Shown: positions 28,240-37,877, counted from the stretch's first letter. The stretch: 64,000 bases of DNA from Rickettsiales bacterium (GCA_002729235.1 PBTY01000016.1:62001-126000), one strand, 5' to 3'. The notes: generated by a model from the sequence alone, not told the origin. Made by a program: numbers and translations.

Positions 28240-29976
28240 ATGAGCAAATCAAAAGTAACTATAGGCCACGTTTTCAAGACGATCGTGTGGCCCCGACGAA
28301 ATATATTGGCTGTAGGCCTGGTTCTTATCATCATCAGTCGTCTCGCGAGTCTAGTACTACCCGGAGCAAGTAAATACCTCATGGATGATGTAGTCGAAAA
28401 AGGAGATCTACACATACTGAAACTAATTGTTATTGCTGTTACAGCGGCAATTGTCATTCAGTCCATAACTTCATTTCTCCTGACCAAAATCCTAAGCGTA
28501 GAAGCTCAGCACCTGATTGCCCAACTTAGAGCTCGTGTACAAAAGAAGATTATTTATCTACCGGTCAGATTCTTTGACAACAGCAAAAGTGGTGAGCTGG
28601 TCTCCAGAATCATGTCAGATGTTGAGGGGGTAAGAAATCTTGTTGGCACTGGCTTAGTACAATTAGTAGGTGGCACGATTACCGCAATCATCTCACTTGT
28701 TTTGCTGATCAGGATAAGTCCAATGATGACTTTATATGTTCTAGTCCCAGTATCAATCTTCGAAGTAATCTCGATGAAGGCCTTTGGGTACATTCGCCCA
28801 ATATTTCGAGAGCGGGGCAAGATAAACGCTGAGGTCACTGGAAGACTTACTGAAACCCTTAATGGAATAAGAGTTATCAAAGGATTCAACGCCGAAAAAC
28901 AAGAAGTCAAGACATTTGAGGAAGGAGTAGAAAGACTCTATCTCAACATTAAAAAAAGCCTCACTTCCACCAGTTTTGTAACCAGCTCTGCTACATTTCT
29001 TCTTGGCTTAGCCAGTACCGGCATCATGGGAATAGGGGGTTACATGATCGTAGAAGGTGATATCACCACCGGTGATTTTCTTTCATTCACTCTGTACCTT
29101 GGATTTATGATCGCACCAATCGTGCAAATGAGCAATATCGGAAGTCAACTAACCGAAGCATTTGCAGGATTGGATCGCACAGAGGAAATCATGAATATGG
29201 ACCCTGAAGATGATGGAACCATTAGAAATATTCAAATTCCAGAAATCAAAGGGGATGTGAGTTTCCAGAACGTAAGCTTCGCTTATGAAGAAGAAAACAG
29301 AGTCATCAAAAATGTATCCTTCGAAGCTCCTTCCGGTAGTGTTACCGCTTTGGTTGGCACATCCGGCTCTGGAAAGTCGACCATTGCAAGTCTGGCAGCA
29401 TCATTTTTGACTCCTGATGATGGAGCGATCTTAATTGATGGGCAAGACTTGTCTAAAGTGAGCCTGGACAGCTATAGAAGACAATTAGGAGTTGTGCTTC
29501 AGGATGACTTCCTGTTTGAAGGGACGATTCGTGAGAACATATTATTTCCGAAACCAGATGCTTCAGAAAACGAATTATTGGAAGCTGTCAAAGCGGCTCA
29601 CGTGGATGAATTTTCGGAACGTTTTGAAAAGGGATTGGACACTACCATTGGCGAGAGAGGCGTAAAATTGTCCGGTGGTCAAAAGCAACGTATTGCGATT
29701 GCACGAGCTATTCTTGCTGATCCAAGAGTTTTGATTCTCGATGAGGCTACTTCCAACCTGGATACTGAAAGCGAGAGTTACATTCAGGAAAGTTTAGCCC
29801 GACTAATGAAGGGCCGAACCTCCTTCGTGATCGCTCACCGGTTGAGTACGATCAGACAAGCCAATCAAATTTTGGTGATAGAAAATGGACAGATCGCTGA
29901 GCAAGGAACACACGATGAACTCATTGAGAAAAAAGGACGCTATTACGATTTATATACTTATCAAGCTAGAATTTAA
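28240..29976 (+). CDS. ABC exporter, fused membrane and ATPase domains (MsbA-like)
   Basis: 578 residues: six membrane helices in about residues 20-310, then an ATPase domain. Walker A is GTSGSGKST (about residue 374), the signature LSGGQKQRIAIARA and Walker B VLILDEATSNLD. Half-transporters of this type dimerise and export lipids, drugs or peptides; the substrate cannot be told from sequence. TAACTTCG at 28203-28210 may be a degenerate -7 box. It stands alone. Confidence 0.9.
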   Translation: MSKSKVTIGHVFKTIVWPRRNILAVGLVLIIISRLASLVLPGASKYLMDDVVEKGDLHILKLIVIAVTAAIVIQSITSFLLTKILSVEAQHLIAQLRARVQKKIIYLPVRFFDNSKSGELVSRIMSDVEGVRNLVGTGLVQLVGGTITAIISLVLLIRISPMMTLYVLVPVSIFEVISMKAFGYIRPIFRERGKINAEVTGRLTETLNGIRVIKGFNAEKQEVKTFEEGVERLYLNIKKSLTSTSFVTSSATFLLGLASTGIMGIGGYMIVEGDITTGDFLSFTLYLGFMIAPIVQMSNIGSQLTEAFAGLDRTEEIMNMDPEDDGTIRNIQIPEIKGDVSFQNVSFAYEEENRVIKNVSFEAPSGSVTALVGTSGSGKSTIASLAASFLTPDDGAILIDGQDLSKVSLDSYRRQLGVVLQDDFLFEGTIRENILFPKPDASENELLEAVKAAHVDEFSERFEKGLDTTIGERGVKLSGGQKQRIAIARAILADPRVLILDEATSNLDTESESYIQESLARLMKGRTSFVIAHRLSTIRQANQILVIENGQIAEQGTHDELIEKKGRYYDLYTYQARI

Positions 29977-30112
29977 AGGTCTTATTAAAATTCCAAGGAT
30001 TTTTTGCACTTAGATTGTATATTTATAACTCCCAACCAGAAGAGGCTTTGTCTATGCATTTCAGCTGTGCATAGGATTCAATAAGTTTTGAGCAGAAATA
30101 GAGGAGAATCAA

Positions 30113-30613
30113 ATGATTATAGGAATTGGTGGCGTGAGCCGCGCAGGGAAGACGACACTAGCAAGTAGACTAAAAGAACATTTCGAAAAGCAAGGAAAAT
30201 CAGTAAGTGTTTACTGCCAGGATGAGTATGTGAAACCAACCATTTCATTGCCCAAAGTACAGGGAGTTCCAGACTGGGAACGACCAAGCACTATAAAATG
30301 GGATAAGTTGTTGAAAGATGTTCAAAAAGCAGACTCAGATGTTAAAATCATCGAAGGGTTGTTTTCATTTTACCCCGCATCTCTAAGGTCCGAATATGAT
30401 TTAAAAATATTTGTAGAGATCGAAAAAAAGACTTTCATCAAGCGTAAGTCTGATGACGTTCGTTGGGAAGAGGAACCTGAATGGTATGCCGAGCATGTCT
30501 GGAGATCCTTTTTGAAATATGGCCAGATGAAAGGAGACAAACAAGAATACATCCCTGTTTCTGGAGAATCGACCATTGATATCAAACCAATTGTAGATCT
30601 AATCCCAGATTAA
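30113..30613 (+). CDS. Small P-loop kinase (uridine kinase / nicotinamide riboside kinase-like)
   Basis: 166 residues. The P-loop is GIGGVSRAGKTTLASRL (about residues 3-19), and VYCQDEYVKP resembles the substrate Asp region of nucleoside kinases. EGLFSFYPASLRSEYDLKIFVEI followed by KRKSDDVRW fits the lid. The family phosphorylates nucleosides or nicotinamide riboside; the substrate is not assignable. It is convergent with the GreA/B-like gene, overlapping by 4 bp. Confidence 0.75.
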   Translation: MIIGIGGVSRAGKTTLASRLKEHFEKQGKSVSVYCQDEYVKPTISLPKVQGVPDWERPSTIKWDKLLKDVQKADSDVKIIEGLFSFYPASLRSEYDLKIFVEIEKKTFIKRKSDDVRWEEEPEWYAEHVWRSFLKYGQMKGDKQEYIPVSGESTIDIKPIVDLIPD

Positions 30614-31071
30614 GCAATTGATTCAATCGAATACGATATTTTATTAAAGGTGATTTGATCACCTTTTTTTGTGCCCAGTAAATTCTGACCAAGGGGTGAT
30701 ACAGGTGAAAGACAAAATGCATCAACTCCTTCACAATTCATTTTACCGAGACTCACAGAAAGATAGAAATATCCTTTATTGGTTTGTATTAGTGCGCCTA
30801 ACTCTCCCTGCTCCATTGGCTGATCACCTAATTGGTCCAGAACCTTCTTTTGCTTTAGCACTTCGTTCAAAGCATGAGCAACCTTTTCCTTTTCCAGATG
30901 CATCATTGCTCTTCCTGTCTCATATTTATCACCCGCACTGCTTTTAGTTTCTTCATTAGCAGCATCCTGAAACCCTTTTAGGTTTGCCTGCAAACTTTGA
31001 ATCTTCTCCTCCACCATTCCTTTACATTGCAAGTACAATGTCTGTTTCAGCGATTTTATATCCCGATTCAT
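30610..31071 (-). CDS. GreA/GreB-like transcription factor
   Basis: 153 residues from the ATG giving MNRDIKSLKQTL; an ATG five codons upstream is also possible. An N-terminal coiled coil has acidic/polar residues at its tip (NEETKSSAGDKYETGRAMM), and the C-terminal GreA/B fold carries SPLGQNLLGTKKGDQITF. Gre factors insert the coil into RNA polymerase and promote cleavage of backtracked RNA. The chain is about as long as GreA but divergent, so it may be a Gre-like regulator rather than GreA itself. Confidence 0.72.
   Translation of the reverse strand: MNRDIKSLKQTLYLQCKGMVEEKIQSLQANLKGFQDAANEETKSSAGDKYETGRAMMHLEKEKVAHALNEVLKQKKVLDQLGDQPMEQGELGALIQTNKGYFYLSVSLGKMNCEGVDAFCLSPVSPLGQNLLGTKKGDQITFNKISYSIESIA
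30646..30670 (+). terminator. Terminator of the P-loop kinase gene, inside the convergent gene
   Basis: A perfect 9-bp stem AAAGGTGAT/ATCACCTTT with loop TTG and a T run. It lies 33 bp past the kinase stop but within the coding 3' end of the opposing GreA/B-like gene. Confidence 0.65.
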
Positions 31072-31155
31072 CCTGATTATCTCCAATTAAATTTTAAAGG
31101 ATATGCAACCTAGCAATTGTTCTTGACATCTTTACCAAGAACAACGCCAATCACC

Positions 31156-33534
31156 ATGCTAAAAAATTTCTTTAAGACCACTTTTCGCAATCTGCTAAAA
31201 AATAGAAGTTACGTAATTATCAACATTCTTGGCTTAAGCCTCTCACTGGCCTGTTGTATCGTGGCTTACCTTAATTATAATTTCGCTGCAGATTATGACA
31301 GCAACCATGTAAATCAGAATAAAATCTACAAAATCCAGGTTGCGAAATCAGTCCAAAACCAAAAGGTGCCTTATGGTATAACTCCATTACCATTAGGAGC
31401 AAATCTTGCCGATCAATTGAGTGAAGTACAATATAGCACTCGCTTTACTCATGGCAACATGATCTTCAAAAAGGACAACAATGTGTTGGATGAAGGAATT
31501 GGTTTTGGCGAAGAAAACTTCTTTGACATGTTCACCTTCCCTTTCAAATATGGAAGTCGAGAAGCATTTAATGATCGAGGACAAATTATTCTATCGGAAG
31601 AAACAGCAGAAAAATTATTTGGAGACATTGACCCTACAGGGGAAATGGTTACTCTCATTAAATCAGACGGATCTCAACTAACCAAACTAGTTGGAGGAGT
31701 GCTACTAGAGATCCCAATGAATTCGAGCATACATTTTAGTGCACTCCTCCCTTTTGAAGAATACTTCACTATTTATGAAATTGATAGAAGTAATTGGGGT
31801 TGGTTTGTTGCTGCCACATTCATCATGACCGAAACCGATCAATACCCTAAGGCATCCCTTGATGTATTGAACAACAATTACATTTCCATACAGAATGAAG
31901 CTCGAGATGACTGGAAAGTAGCTGAGTATACGTTAGAATCACTAAACACATTGGGTGTTAATGGAGAAAACCTGAGATCTAATTGGCTGTATCAAGCACC
32001 ACCAAAACCGGCTATCATTGTGCCTTTTATCATGGCTATTTTGATGCTTTTGATAGCATGTTTCAATTTCACCAATACATCTATTGCTATATCTAGTAAG
32101 CGCTTAAAAGAAATTGGCATTCGCAAAGTAATGGGTGGAAATAGAGGTCAGCTTATTTTCCAATTTATGGGAGAAAACATCATCCTCACATTCCTTTCAC
32201 TTGCTCTTTCGGTCATTATCGCTTTGTATTTGGTGCCAGCTTATTCGGCCATGTGGGATTTTATTGATTTAAAACTTGACTTTACTGCCAATCCTGAACT
32301 CTATTTATTCCTTGGTGGATTATTGGTGTTTACTTCTTTAATTGCAGGAGGTTATCCGTCTTTCTATATCAGTGCGTATCAACCCGTAAAAATCCTTAGA
32401 GGTAATCTTAGTCTGGGTGGTACAAGTACATTCTCCAAAATACTGCTCACTTCACAATATGTATTAACTGCCATCGCTTTGATAGCGAGCTTGGCATTCT
32501 CACAAAACGCCAAATACCAGAGTGATTTGGACGTTGGGTTTGAAAAGTCAAATATCATATTCGTACGTGTTCAGAATGAATCCACTTATGATCGATTGGT
32601 GCAACGCATTCAGCAAAATCCCGCAATTGAGCAAATAGCTCAGACGGAAGAGCATATCGGCATGTGGAACTATAGCCGCACGCTCAAAAATGAAGATCAG
32701 GAGTTGGAAGCATTCATGCTCGACCTTGGATTGGATTACCCGAAGGTGATGGAACTAGAAATGGTATCAGGCCGATACTTCACAGAAGATCTGTATGAAC
32801 ATGATAAGCAAAACTCTATTATTGTCAATGAAAAGCTTGTGGAGGAGTTTGGATGGGAAGAGCCTCTAGGAAAAATGGTGAAAATAGATGACTCCACCAG
32901 ATTACAAGTAGTTGGTGTGATGAAAAACTTCTATATGGACGGTTTCTGGAATCCATTGGAGCCATACGGTATCAGACCAGCTCACAAGGAGAGAACCAAT
33001 TTCGCCGTAATGAAAGTGACTGATGGAACTATCAAGGAGACGAATAAAGCCATTGAAGCAGCATGGTACGAAATAGAACCTAACAAACCTTACCCAGGCA
33101 GATATCAGGATGAATACTTACGTGATGCTGAAGAAGTGAATGGAAACATTATGGTAATGTTCAGTTTCCTTGGTACGCTTGCACTGATCCTTTCTTCTAT
33201 TGGCTTGTTTACTCTGGTTTCTCTTAATATCATTAAGCGCGTAAAAGAAATTGGAGTAAGAAAAGTATTAGGTGCATCTGTTGCTCAAATCATCGCTAAA
33301 GTGAATCTGCAATTTGTTTGGATCCTGATGATAGCGATAGCTTTGGGCGGAGGATTATCATACCTCGCCATCGATGCGCTAATGGGCTCCATCTTCGCGT
33401 ACTACAAAACAATGTCTGTTGTCACCTTGATTGCACCAATTGCGATATTACTCTTGGTTGCAGCATTAACGTCGGTTGGCCGAACACTGAATGCCGCCAG
33501 GAAAAATCCGGTGGACTCTCTAAGATATGAGTAA
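31156..33534 (+). CDS. FtsX/MacB-type ABC transporter permease
   Basis: 792 residues from MLKNFFKTTFRNLLKNRSY; a TTG at 31117 is rejected. The order is one N-terminal helix, a periplasmic MacB_PCD domain, three helices with RLKEIGIRKVMGGNRGQLI, a second periplasmic domain, then helices with RVKEIGVRKVLGASVAQII. This duplicated layout is typical of Bacteroidota FtsX-like permeases acting with a separate ATPase, which is not adjacent. The substrate is unknown. Confidence 0.87.
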   Translation: MLKNFFKTTFRNLLKNRSYVIINILGLSLSLACCIVAYLNYNFAADYDSNHVNQNKIYKIQVAKSVQNQKVPYGITPLPLGANLADQLSEVQYSTRFTHGNMIFKKDNNVLDEGIGFGEENFFDMFTFPFKYGSREAFNDRGQIILSEETAEKLFGDIDPTGEMVTLIKSDGSQLTKLVGGVLLEIPMNSSIHFSALLPFEEYFTIYEIDRSNWGWFVAATFIMTETDQYPKASLDVLNNNYISIQNEARDDWKVAEYTLESLNTLGVNGENLRSNWLYQAPPKPAIIVPFIMAILMLLIACFNFTNTSIAISSKRLKEIGIRKVMGGNRGQLIFQFMGENIILTFLSLALSVIIALYLVPAYSAMWDFIDLKLDFTANPELYLFLGGLLVFTSLIAGGYPSFYISAYQPVKILRGNLSLGGTSTFSKILLTSQYVLTAIALIASLAFSQNAKYQSDLDVGFEKSNIIFVRVQNESTYDRLVQRIQQNPAIEQIAQTEEHIGMWNYSRTLKNEDQELEAFMLDLGLDYPKVMELEMVSGRYFTEDLYEHDKQNSIIVNEKLVEEFGWEEPLGKMVKIDDSTRLQVVGVMKNFYMDGFWNPLEPYGIRPAHKERTNFAVMKVTDGTIKETNKAIEAAWYEIEPNKPYPGRYQDEYLRDAEEVNGNIMVMFSFLGTLALILSSIGLFTLVSLNIIKRVKEIGVRKVLGASVAQIIAKVNLQFVWILMIAIALGGGLSYLAIDALMGSIFAYYKTMSVVTLIAPIAILLLVAALTSVGRTLNAARKNPVDSLRYE

Positions 33535-33540
33535 TAAAAA

Positions 33541-33685
33541 GAGGCTGTGTTAAAAGAAATAAACGCCTGTCATTCTGAATCTGCCTGTCGGCAGGGTTTA
33601 TTTCAGAATCTATAATTCTGGATTAAAAATCAAATAGATCCTGAAACAGGTTCAGGATGACCAAAAACACTTTTAACAAAGCCTC
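33541..33685 (+). mobile_element. MITE-like palindromic element with IS-type terminal inverted repeats
   Basis: A 145-bp gene-free element. Its ends are 16-bp inverted repeats, GAGGCTGTGTTAAAAG and the complement of CTTTTAACAAAGCCTC, with one mismatch. Inside are nested inverted repeats: TCATTCTGAA versus TTCAGGATGA, and a CCTG-TCGG-CAGG hairpin. The GAGGCTGT end resembles terminal repeats of some IS families. No target-site duplication is obvious. It also lies between a gene end and the end of an opposing gene, so it could act as a two-way terminator. Confidence 0.6.
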
Positions 33686-33704
33686 CTATGAATTTCTGCA
33701 ATGA

Positions 33705-35252
33705 CTAGAATTCAAACTTGATTCCTTGCGCTAATGGCAATTCAGTAGAATAATTGATCGTATTCGTTTGTCTTCTCATGTATGCTTTCCATGCATCTGA
33801 TCCAGACTCACGTCCTCCACCAGTTTCTTTTTCACCACCGAAGGCTCCACCAATCTCTGCTCCAGAAGTACCAATATTCACATTGGCAATACCACAGTCA
33901 GATCCTGCATGAGATAAGAACAACTCAGACTCTCTCATATTGGTCGTCATAATCGCAGAAGACAATCCTTGCGGTACGTCATTTTGCATAGCAATCGCCT
34001 CATCCAACGTGCTGTATTTGATTAAGTATAGAATCGGAGCAAAGGTCTCATGTTGCACCATTGCAAATTCATTTTTCACTTCAAAGATTGCCGGCTTCAC
34101 ATAGCATCCAGACTCATAGCCTTCACCAGAAAGCACTTCACCTTTCACAATCTCTTTTCCTCCTTCGGCTACAATCTTACCAAGAGCATCTTCGAACATT
34201 TGAACTGCATCTGTATCAATCAGCGGACCCACATGGTTATTCTGATCCAATGGATTACCAATTCTAAGTTGGCTATATGCTTTGGTCAAACGTTGTTTTA
34301 CCTCTTCAAACAGGCTTTCGTGAATAATCAATCTTCTAGTACTGGTACAACGCTGTCCTGCTGTGCCGACAGCTCCAAATACAGCACCTGGTATCGCTAC
34401 ATTAAGATCCGCATTCTCAGTTATGATGATGGCATTGTTTCCACCCAATTCCAAAATGGTCTTACCAAGTCTTCTACCAACAGCTTCACCAACTGATTTA
34501 CCCATTCTGGTAGATCCCGTAGCAGAAATCAAAGGAATGCGCTTATCATCAGCCATTTTCTTACCGATCTCCACATCTCCAATGATCAGGTTACAAACCC
34601 CTGGATGTACGCCATTCTTATCAAAAATGCCTTGAACAATCTTTTGACATGCAATAGCCGACAATGGCACTTTCTCTGATGGCTTCCAGATACACACATC
34701 TCCACATACCCACGCGATCGCTGCATTCCAAGCCCAAACAGCCACAGGGAAGTTGAATGCGGAAATGATTCCTACAATTCCAATTGGATGCCACTGCTCA
34801 TACATTCTGTGAGCTGGACGCTCAGAGTGCATGGTCAAACCATATAGCTGACGAGATAGCCCAACAGCAAAATCACAGATATCGATCATTTCCTGAACCT
34901 CTCCAAGACCTTCTTGAAGTGACTTACCCATTTCGTAAGAAACTAATGCACCAAGATCATCCTTGTGCTTTCTTAACTCCTCTCCGATCTGACGAACAAT
35001 CTCCCCTCTCTGTGGAGCAGGTTTTAGTCTCCAGGTTTTGTATGCCTCTGAAGCCGCATTGATCACTTTCTCATAAGCGTCTTCATCAGCTAGCGTCACT
35101 TCAGCAATTGCTTTTCCATCGGCTGGTGAAAATGAAGTAATCTTCTGTCCTCGTGTAGGCAACCATTTGGCTCCTATCGCAGCACCGGGGTTTGATGCTT
35201 CTACTCCGAGATTCTTCAACATCACACTGATTTCATTTGTTGAATTTGCCAT
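33705..35252 (-). CDS. Aldehyde dehydrogenase, ALDH7 type (aminoadipate/piperideine-6-carboxylate dehydrogenase-like)
   Basis: 515 residues from MANSTNEISVML; the upstream start at 35291 coincides with a good -7 box and is rejected. The catalytic Cys is in GTAGQRCTSTRRL and the general-base Glu in KTILELGGNNAIII. Overall sequence, including HPIGIVGIISAFNFPVAVWAWN, points to the ALDH7 (antiquitin/AmaB) group, which oxidises alpha-aminoadipate semialdehyde in lysine breakdown. No other lysine-catabolism gene is adjacent. Confidence 0.88.
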   Translation of the reverse strand: MANSTNEISVMLKNLGVEASNPGAAIGAKWLPTRGQKITSFSPADGKAIAEVTLADEDAYEKVINAASEAYKTWRLKPAPQRGEIVRQIGEELRKHKDDLGALVSYEMGKSLQEGLGEVQEMIDICDFAVGLSRQLYGLTMHSERPAHRMYEQWHPIGIVGIISAFNFPVAVWAWNAAIAWVCGDVCIWKPSEKVPLSAIACQKIVQGIFDKNGVHPGVCNLIIGDVEIGKKMADDKRIPLISATGSTRMGKSVGEAVGRRLGKTILELGGNNAIIITENADLNVAIPGAVFGAVGTAGQRCTSTRRLIIHESLFEEVKQRLTKAYSQLRIGNPLDQNNHVGPLIDTDAVQMFEDALGKIVAEGGKEIVKGEVLSGEGYESGCYVKPAIFEVKNEFAMVQHETFAPILYLIKYSTLDEAIAMQNDVPQGLSSAIMTTNMRESELFLSHAGSDCGIANVNIGTSGAEIGGAFGGEKETGGGRESGSDAWKAYMRRQTNTINYSTELPLAQGIKFEF

Positions 35253-35288
35253 TTTCAAGTATTGGTTAATTATGTTGTTTTGAGGTGG

Positions 35289-35296
35289 CAAAGCTA
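35289..35296 (-). promoter_or_regulatory. -7 box for the ALDH gene
   Basis: Minus-strand TAGCTTTG fits TAnnTTTG and lies 36 bp before the preferred start at 35252. Confidence 0.5.
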
Positions 35297-35320
35297 AAAA
35301 ATTATCCCACCTAAAGACAT

Positions 35321-35358
35321 AAAAAATGCCACTCCGATAAATATTTCCGAAGTGGCAT
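35321..35358 (-). terminator. Terminator of degP
   Basis: Minus-strand stem ATGCCACT/AGTGGCAT extended by CGG/CCG-like pairs, followed by T6. It lies 28 bp past the degP stop. Confidence 0.8.
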
Positions 35359-35385
35359 CACTCAACCTACTCTAACCTAACTAAA

Positions 35386-36900
35386 TCACCAACCTAATCC
35401 GTAATAGGCCTTTTCTCCATTTGGATAAATTCCTTCTATCAATACTCCTTCACCTCTGGCAGCATCCAATGATGCTGTCAAGTCATCCACTGTTCTAATT
35501 TCTCGTCTATCTATTTTGGTAATGATAAAACCTTCCTCTATTCCAGCCTCTTTGAATTTACCGTTGTCCAAATCTTTCACCTGAACTCCATTGTCCAGCT
35601 TCAACTTCTCCTTCATTGTTTTGGACACAGGTTCAATTTTAGCACCACTGAGTTCATAAGCTCCTTTCTCAGAAGCAGAACTTGCAGTCACAACTTCAGT
35701 AGTCATGAATTGATTCTTCAATGTAGCCTGAACGGTTTCTGTCTTACCCTCACGAATGTATGTCACATCGATTTTATCACCAGGCCTATTCAAGGCAACT
35801 TGCTCCTGCAACTGTGCCACATTAGACACTTTCTTACCATTAATCGCAATGATCACATCTTTCTCGAGGATTCCCGCATCAGCAGCTGAAGTTCCTTCAT
35901 TCACTCTAGCCACAAATACTCCTTTCAGTACATTCAAATCCTCAGCATCCGCCAACTCAGCTGTTACGTCTCTAATTTGAATACCTAACAATGGTCGCTG
36001 TACAGCTCCGAAATCTTTAAGATCATAGATTACTTTCTTGACCAGGGTAGCTGGAACCGCAAAAGAATAACCTGCAAACGCACCCGTTGGTGAAGCAATC
36101 GCCGTATTGATTCCAACCAATTGTCCTTTTAAGTTCACCAACGCTCCTCCTGAGTTACCAGGATTCACGGCAGCATCTGTTTGAATAAACGCCTCAATTC
36201 TTGTATTGCTACCACCTCTAGCAAGAATATTGATATTTCTAGCTTTAGCACTAACAATACCTGCAGTTACTGTAGAGCGGAATTCAAAAGGGTTACCAAT
36301 TGCTAATACCCATTCCCCTATTTGTATATTTTCTGAATCACCAAATGATACATATGGTAATTGCTCCTCATCAATTTTGATCAATGCTAAATCAGTATCA
36401 GGGTCAGTTCCTATCAATGTGGCAGTATACGTTCTATTATCATTGAGCATCACTTCGATATCTGAAGCGCCTTCCACCACGTGATTATTCGTAGCGATGT
36501 ATCCATCAGCTGAAATAATCACACCTGATCCTGCTCCCTGACGTGGAGAACGCTCACTCCGCTCATAGCGATCTCCGAAATATTCTTTGAAAAAGTCATC
36601 CATTGGATTTCTAGATGCATAATCGCTTGAAGCTCCAGAATACTCTGTCTTAATGTGTACCACACCAGGAGTTGCTTGCTTGGCGGCAAAAACAAAGTTT
36701 AATCCCTCAGGAACCACATAGTCTGTAGTATCAAACACGTAATTATTGGTGAGGCTAACAGGACTACTTCCATTTACCGGAGTAATCTGCTGAACACGCT
36801 GCGGCTCAATCACTAATGAATAGCCTCCAATCGCTATCACCGCTCCCAGGAACGAGGAGAGCACCATAGCAAAATACACATTTCTCTTACTCATATTCAT
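35386..36900 (-). CDS. degP: Periplasmic serine protease DegP/HtrA
   Basis: 504 residues with an N-terminal membrane or signal segment (about residues 7-30). The trypsin-like triad is His140 (ATNNHVVEG), Asp170 (DPDTDLALIKI) and Ser250 (NPGNSGGALVN). Two PDZ domains follow (about residues 300-395 and 410-500), as in DegP. It degrades or refolds misfolded envelope proteins. hsp20 lies upstream in the same direction but is separated by a terminator. Confidence 0.94.
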   Translation of the reverse strand: MNMSKRNVYFAMVLSSFLGAVIAIGGYSLVIEPQRVQQITPVNGSSPVSLTNNYVFDTTDYVVPEGLNFVFAAKQATPGVVHIKTEYSGASSDYASRNPMDDFFKEYFGDRYERSERSPRQGAGSGVIISADGYIATNNHVVEGASDIEVMLNDNRTYTATLIGTDPDTDLALIKIDEEQLPYVSFGDSENIQIGEWVLAIGNPFEFRSTVTAGIVSAKARNINILARGGSNTRIEAFIQTDAAVNPGNSGGALVNLKGQLVGINTAIASPTGAFAGYSFAVPATLVKKVIYDLKDFGAVQRPLLGIQIRDVTAELADAEDLNVLKGVFVARVNEGTSAADAGILEKDVIIAINGKKVSNVAQLQEQVALNRPGDKIDVTYIREGKTETVQATLKNQFMTTEVVTASSASEKGAYELSGAKIEPVSKTMKEKLKLDNGVQVKDLDNGKFKEAGIEEGFIITKIDRREIRTVDDLTASLDAARGEGVLIEGIYPNGEKAYYGLGW

Positions 36901-37012
36901 TTCCTTGTCTTGTCTTAAAAAGTCGTACTAATTATACTCAAAACTTCCATTCATTGTTGTACCAAAAACGGACCAACCTACCAATGAGTGCCACTGGTTA
37001 ACAATTCTTAAC

Positions 37013-37045
37013 AAAAAACCCTGACCAATCGCCTAGCCAGGGTTT
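37013..37045 (-). terminator. Terminator of hsp20
   Basis: Minus-strand stem AAACCCTG/CAGGGTTT with a GC-containing loop, followed by T6. It lies 23 bp past the hsp20 stop. Confidence 0.8.
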
Positions 37046-37067
37046 CCAACTTCACTCACCAACCTAA

Positions 37068-37499
37068 TTATTTAATGTTGATTGTCTTTTTAGTTTCTTT
37101 CTTCTCATCCTTAGGAATCACGATGTTTAAGATTCCATCTTGATAAGAAGCATCAATTTTCTCCAGATTTACATTATCTGGTAAGTAGAACGATCTGCTG
37201 AATGTACCATAGTAACTTTCTACACTGTGGTAGTTTTTCTCATTTTTCTCGTTCTTGAATTTTCTTTCACCGCTTACAGTCAATCGATCATCGTTCACAT
37301 CGATAGTGATTTCATCTTTTTTCACACCAGCTAAATGAAACTGCAATTCAAATTCTTTTTCAGTTTCTGCAATGTCTACCTGAGGTGAGAAGCTAGAAGC
37401 TCTCTTTCCACCAAAGAAGTCATCATCAAAAAACTTATCAATGAAGTTGCTGAATGTTGCTGGTCTGTAACCGTTTGGATTATACTTAATAAGTGCCAT
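37068..37499 (-). CDS. Small heat-shock protein Hsp20
   Basis: 143 residues from MALIKYNPNGYRPATFSNF, the usual Bacteroidota Hsp20 start; longer frames to 37580 run into the promoter region. The alpha-crystallin domain contains VDIAETEKEFELQFHLAGV, GERKF and the closing DGILNIVIPK, with a short IxI-like tail (INIK). It forms oligomers that hold unfolding proteins during heat stress. Confidence 0.93.
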   Translation of the reverse strand: MALIKYNPNGYRPATFSNFIDKFFDDDFFGGKRASSFSPQVDIAETEKEFELQFHLAGVKKDEITIDVNDDRLTVSGERKFKNEKNEKNYHSVESYYGTFSRSFYLPDNVNLEKIDASYQDGILNIVIPKDEKKETKKTINIK

Positions 37500-37559
37500 A
37501 GTGTTTAATGTTTTAGTTATTGTTGAATAATGTTTTAAATCAAATACACTAAGCATTAG

Positions 37560-37575
37560 ACGAAATTTGTGCCAA
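37560..37575 (-). promoter_or_regulatory. Possible sigma-54-like promoter of hsp20
   Basis: Minus strand TTGGCACAAATTTCGT. The TTGGCAC half matches the -24 box exactly; the -12 half keeps the G at correct spacing but has T instead of C. It lies about 60 bp before the hsp20 ATG. Confidence 0.3.
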
Positions 37576-37792
37576 GCCAATATTCAAGGAAAAAGAAGAC
37601 ATAATGACCGATTTAGTGATATTTCTAGAAAATAAATATGTCAATATGTCTGATTCAGGTGGAAAAAACGTCAGATCGATAAAAAGTGAAAAAAATTTGG
37701 CTGTACCCATTGCAGATTATCAACCATAAATTTAAGTTTGCAATCCTTTTTGAGGGACACAAAGAAAAATCGCTCAAAAAGAGACCCTAAAT

Positions 37793-37866
37793 TCCTCAGT
37801 AGCTCAGTTGGTTAGAGCATCTGACTGTTAATCAGAGGGTCGCTGGTTCGAGCCCAGCCTGAGGAG
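37793..37866 (+). tRNA. tRNA-Asn (anticodon GTT), integration target
   Basis: A 74-nt cloverleaf: acceptor TCCTCAG/CTGAGGA, anticodon arm TCTGA-CTGTTAA-TCAGA giving GTT, T-loop GTTCGAGCC, discriminator G. The 3' 47 bases (from 37820) are part of a 48-bp repeat found again at 47547-47594, so the 3' half of this gene was supplied by the integrated element. Confidence 0.95.
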
Positions 37867-37867
37867 C
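37820..37867 (+). repeat. attL: left 48-bp direct repeat
   Basis: Starts at the anticodon stem (TCTGACTGTTAATCAG) and ends GAGGAGC, one base past the tRNA. It is identical over 48 bp to 47547-47594. Flanking bases differ on both sides, which fixes the repeat limits. Confidence 0.92.
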
Positions 37868-37877
37868 CTGAAAGACA

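Noticed and set aside
36940-37000. Sigma-54-like TGGCAC before degP
   Set aside because: The -12 half does not fit at the required spacing.
37500-37580. N-terminal extension of Hsp20
   Set aside because: The added residues match no Hsp20 and cover the likely promoter; ATG 37499 gives the family start.
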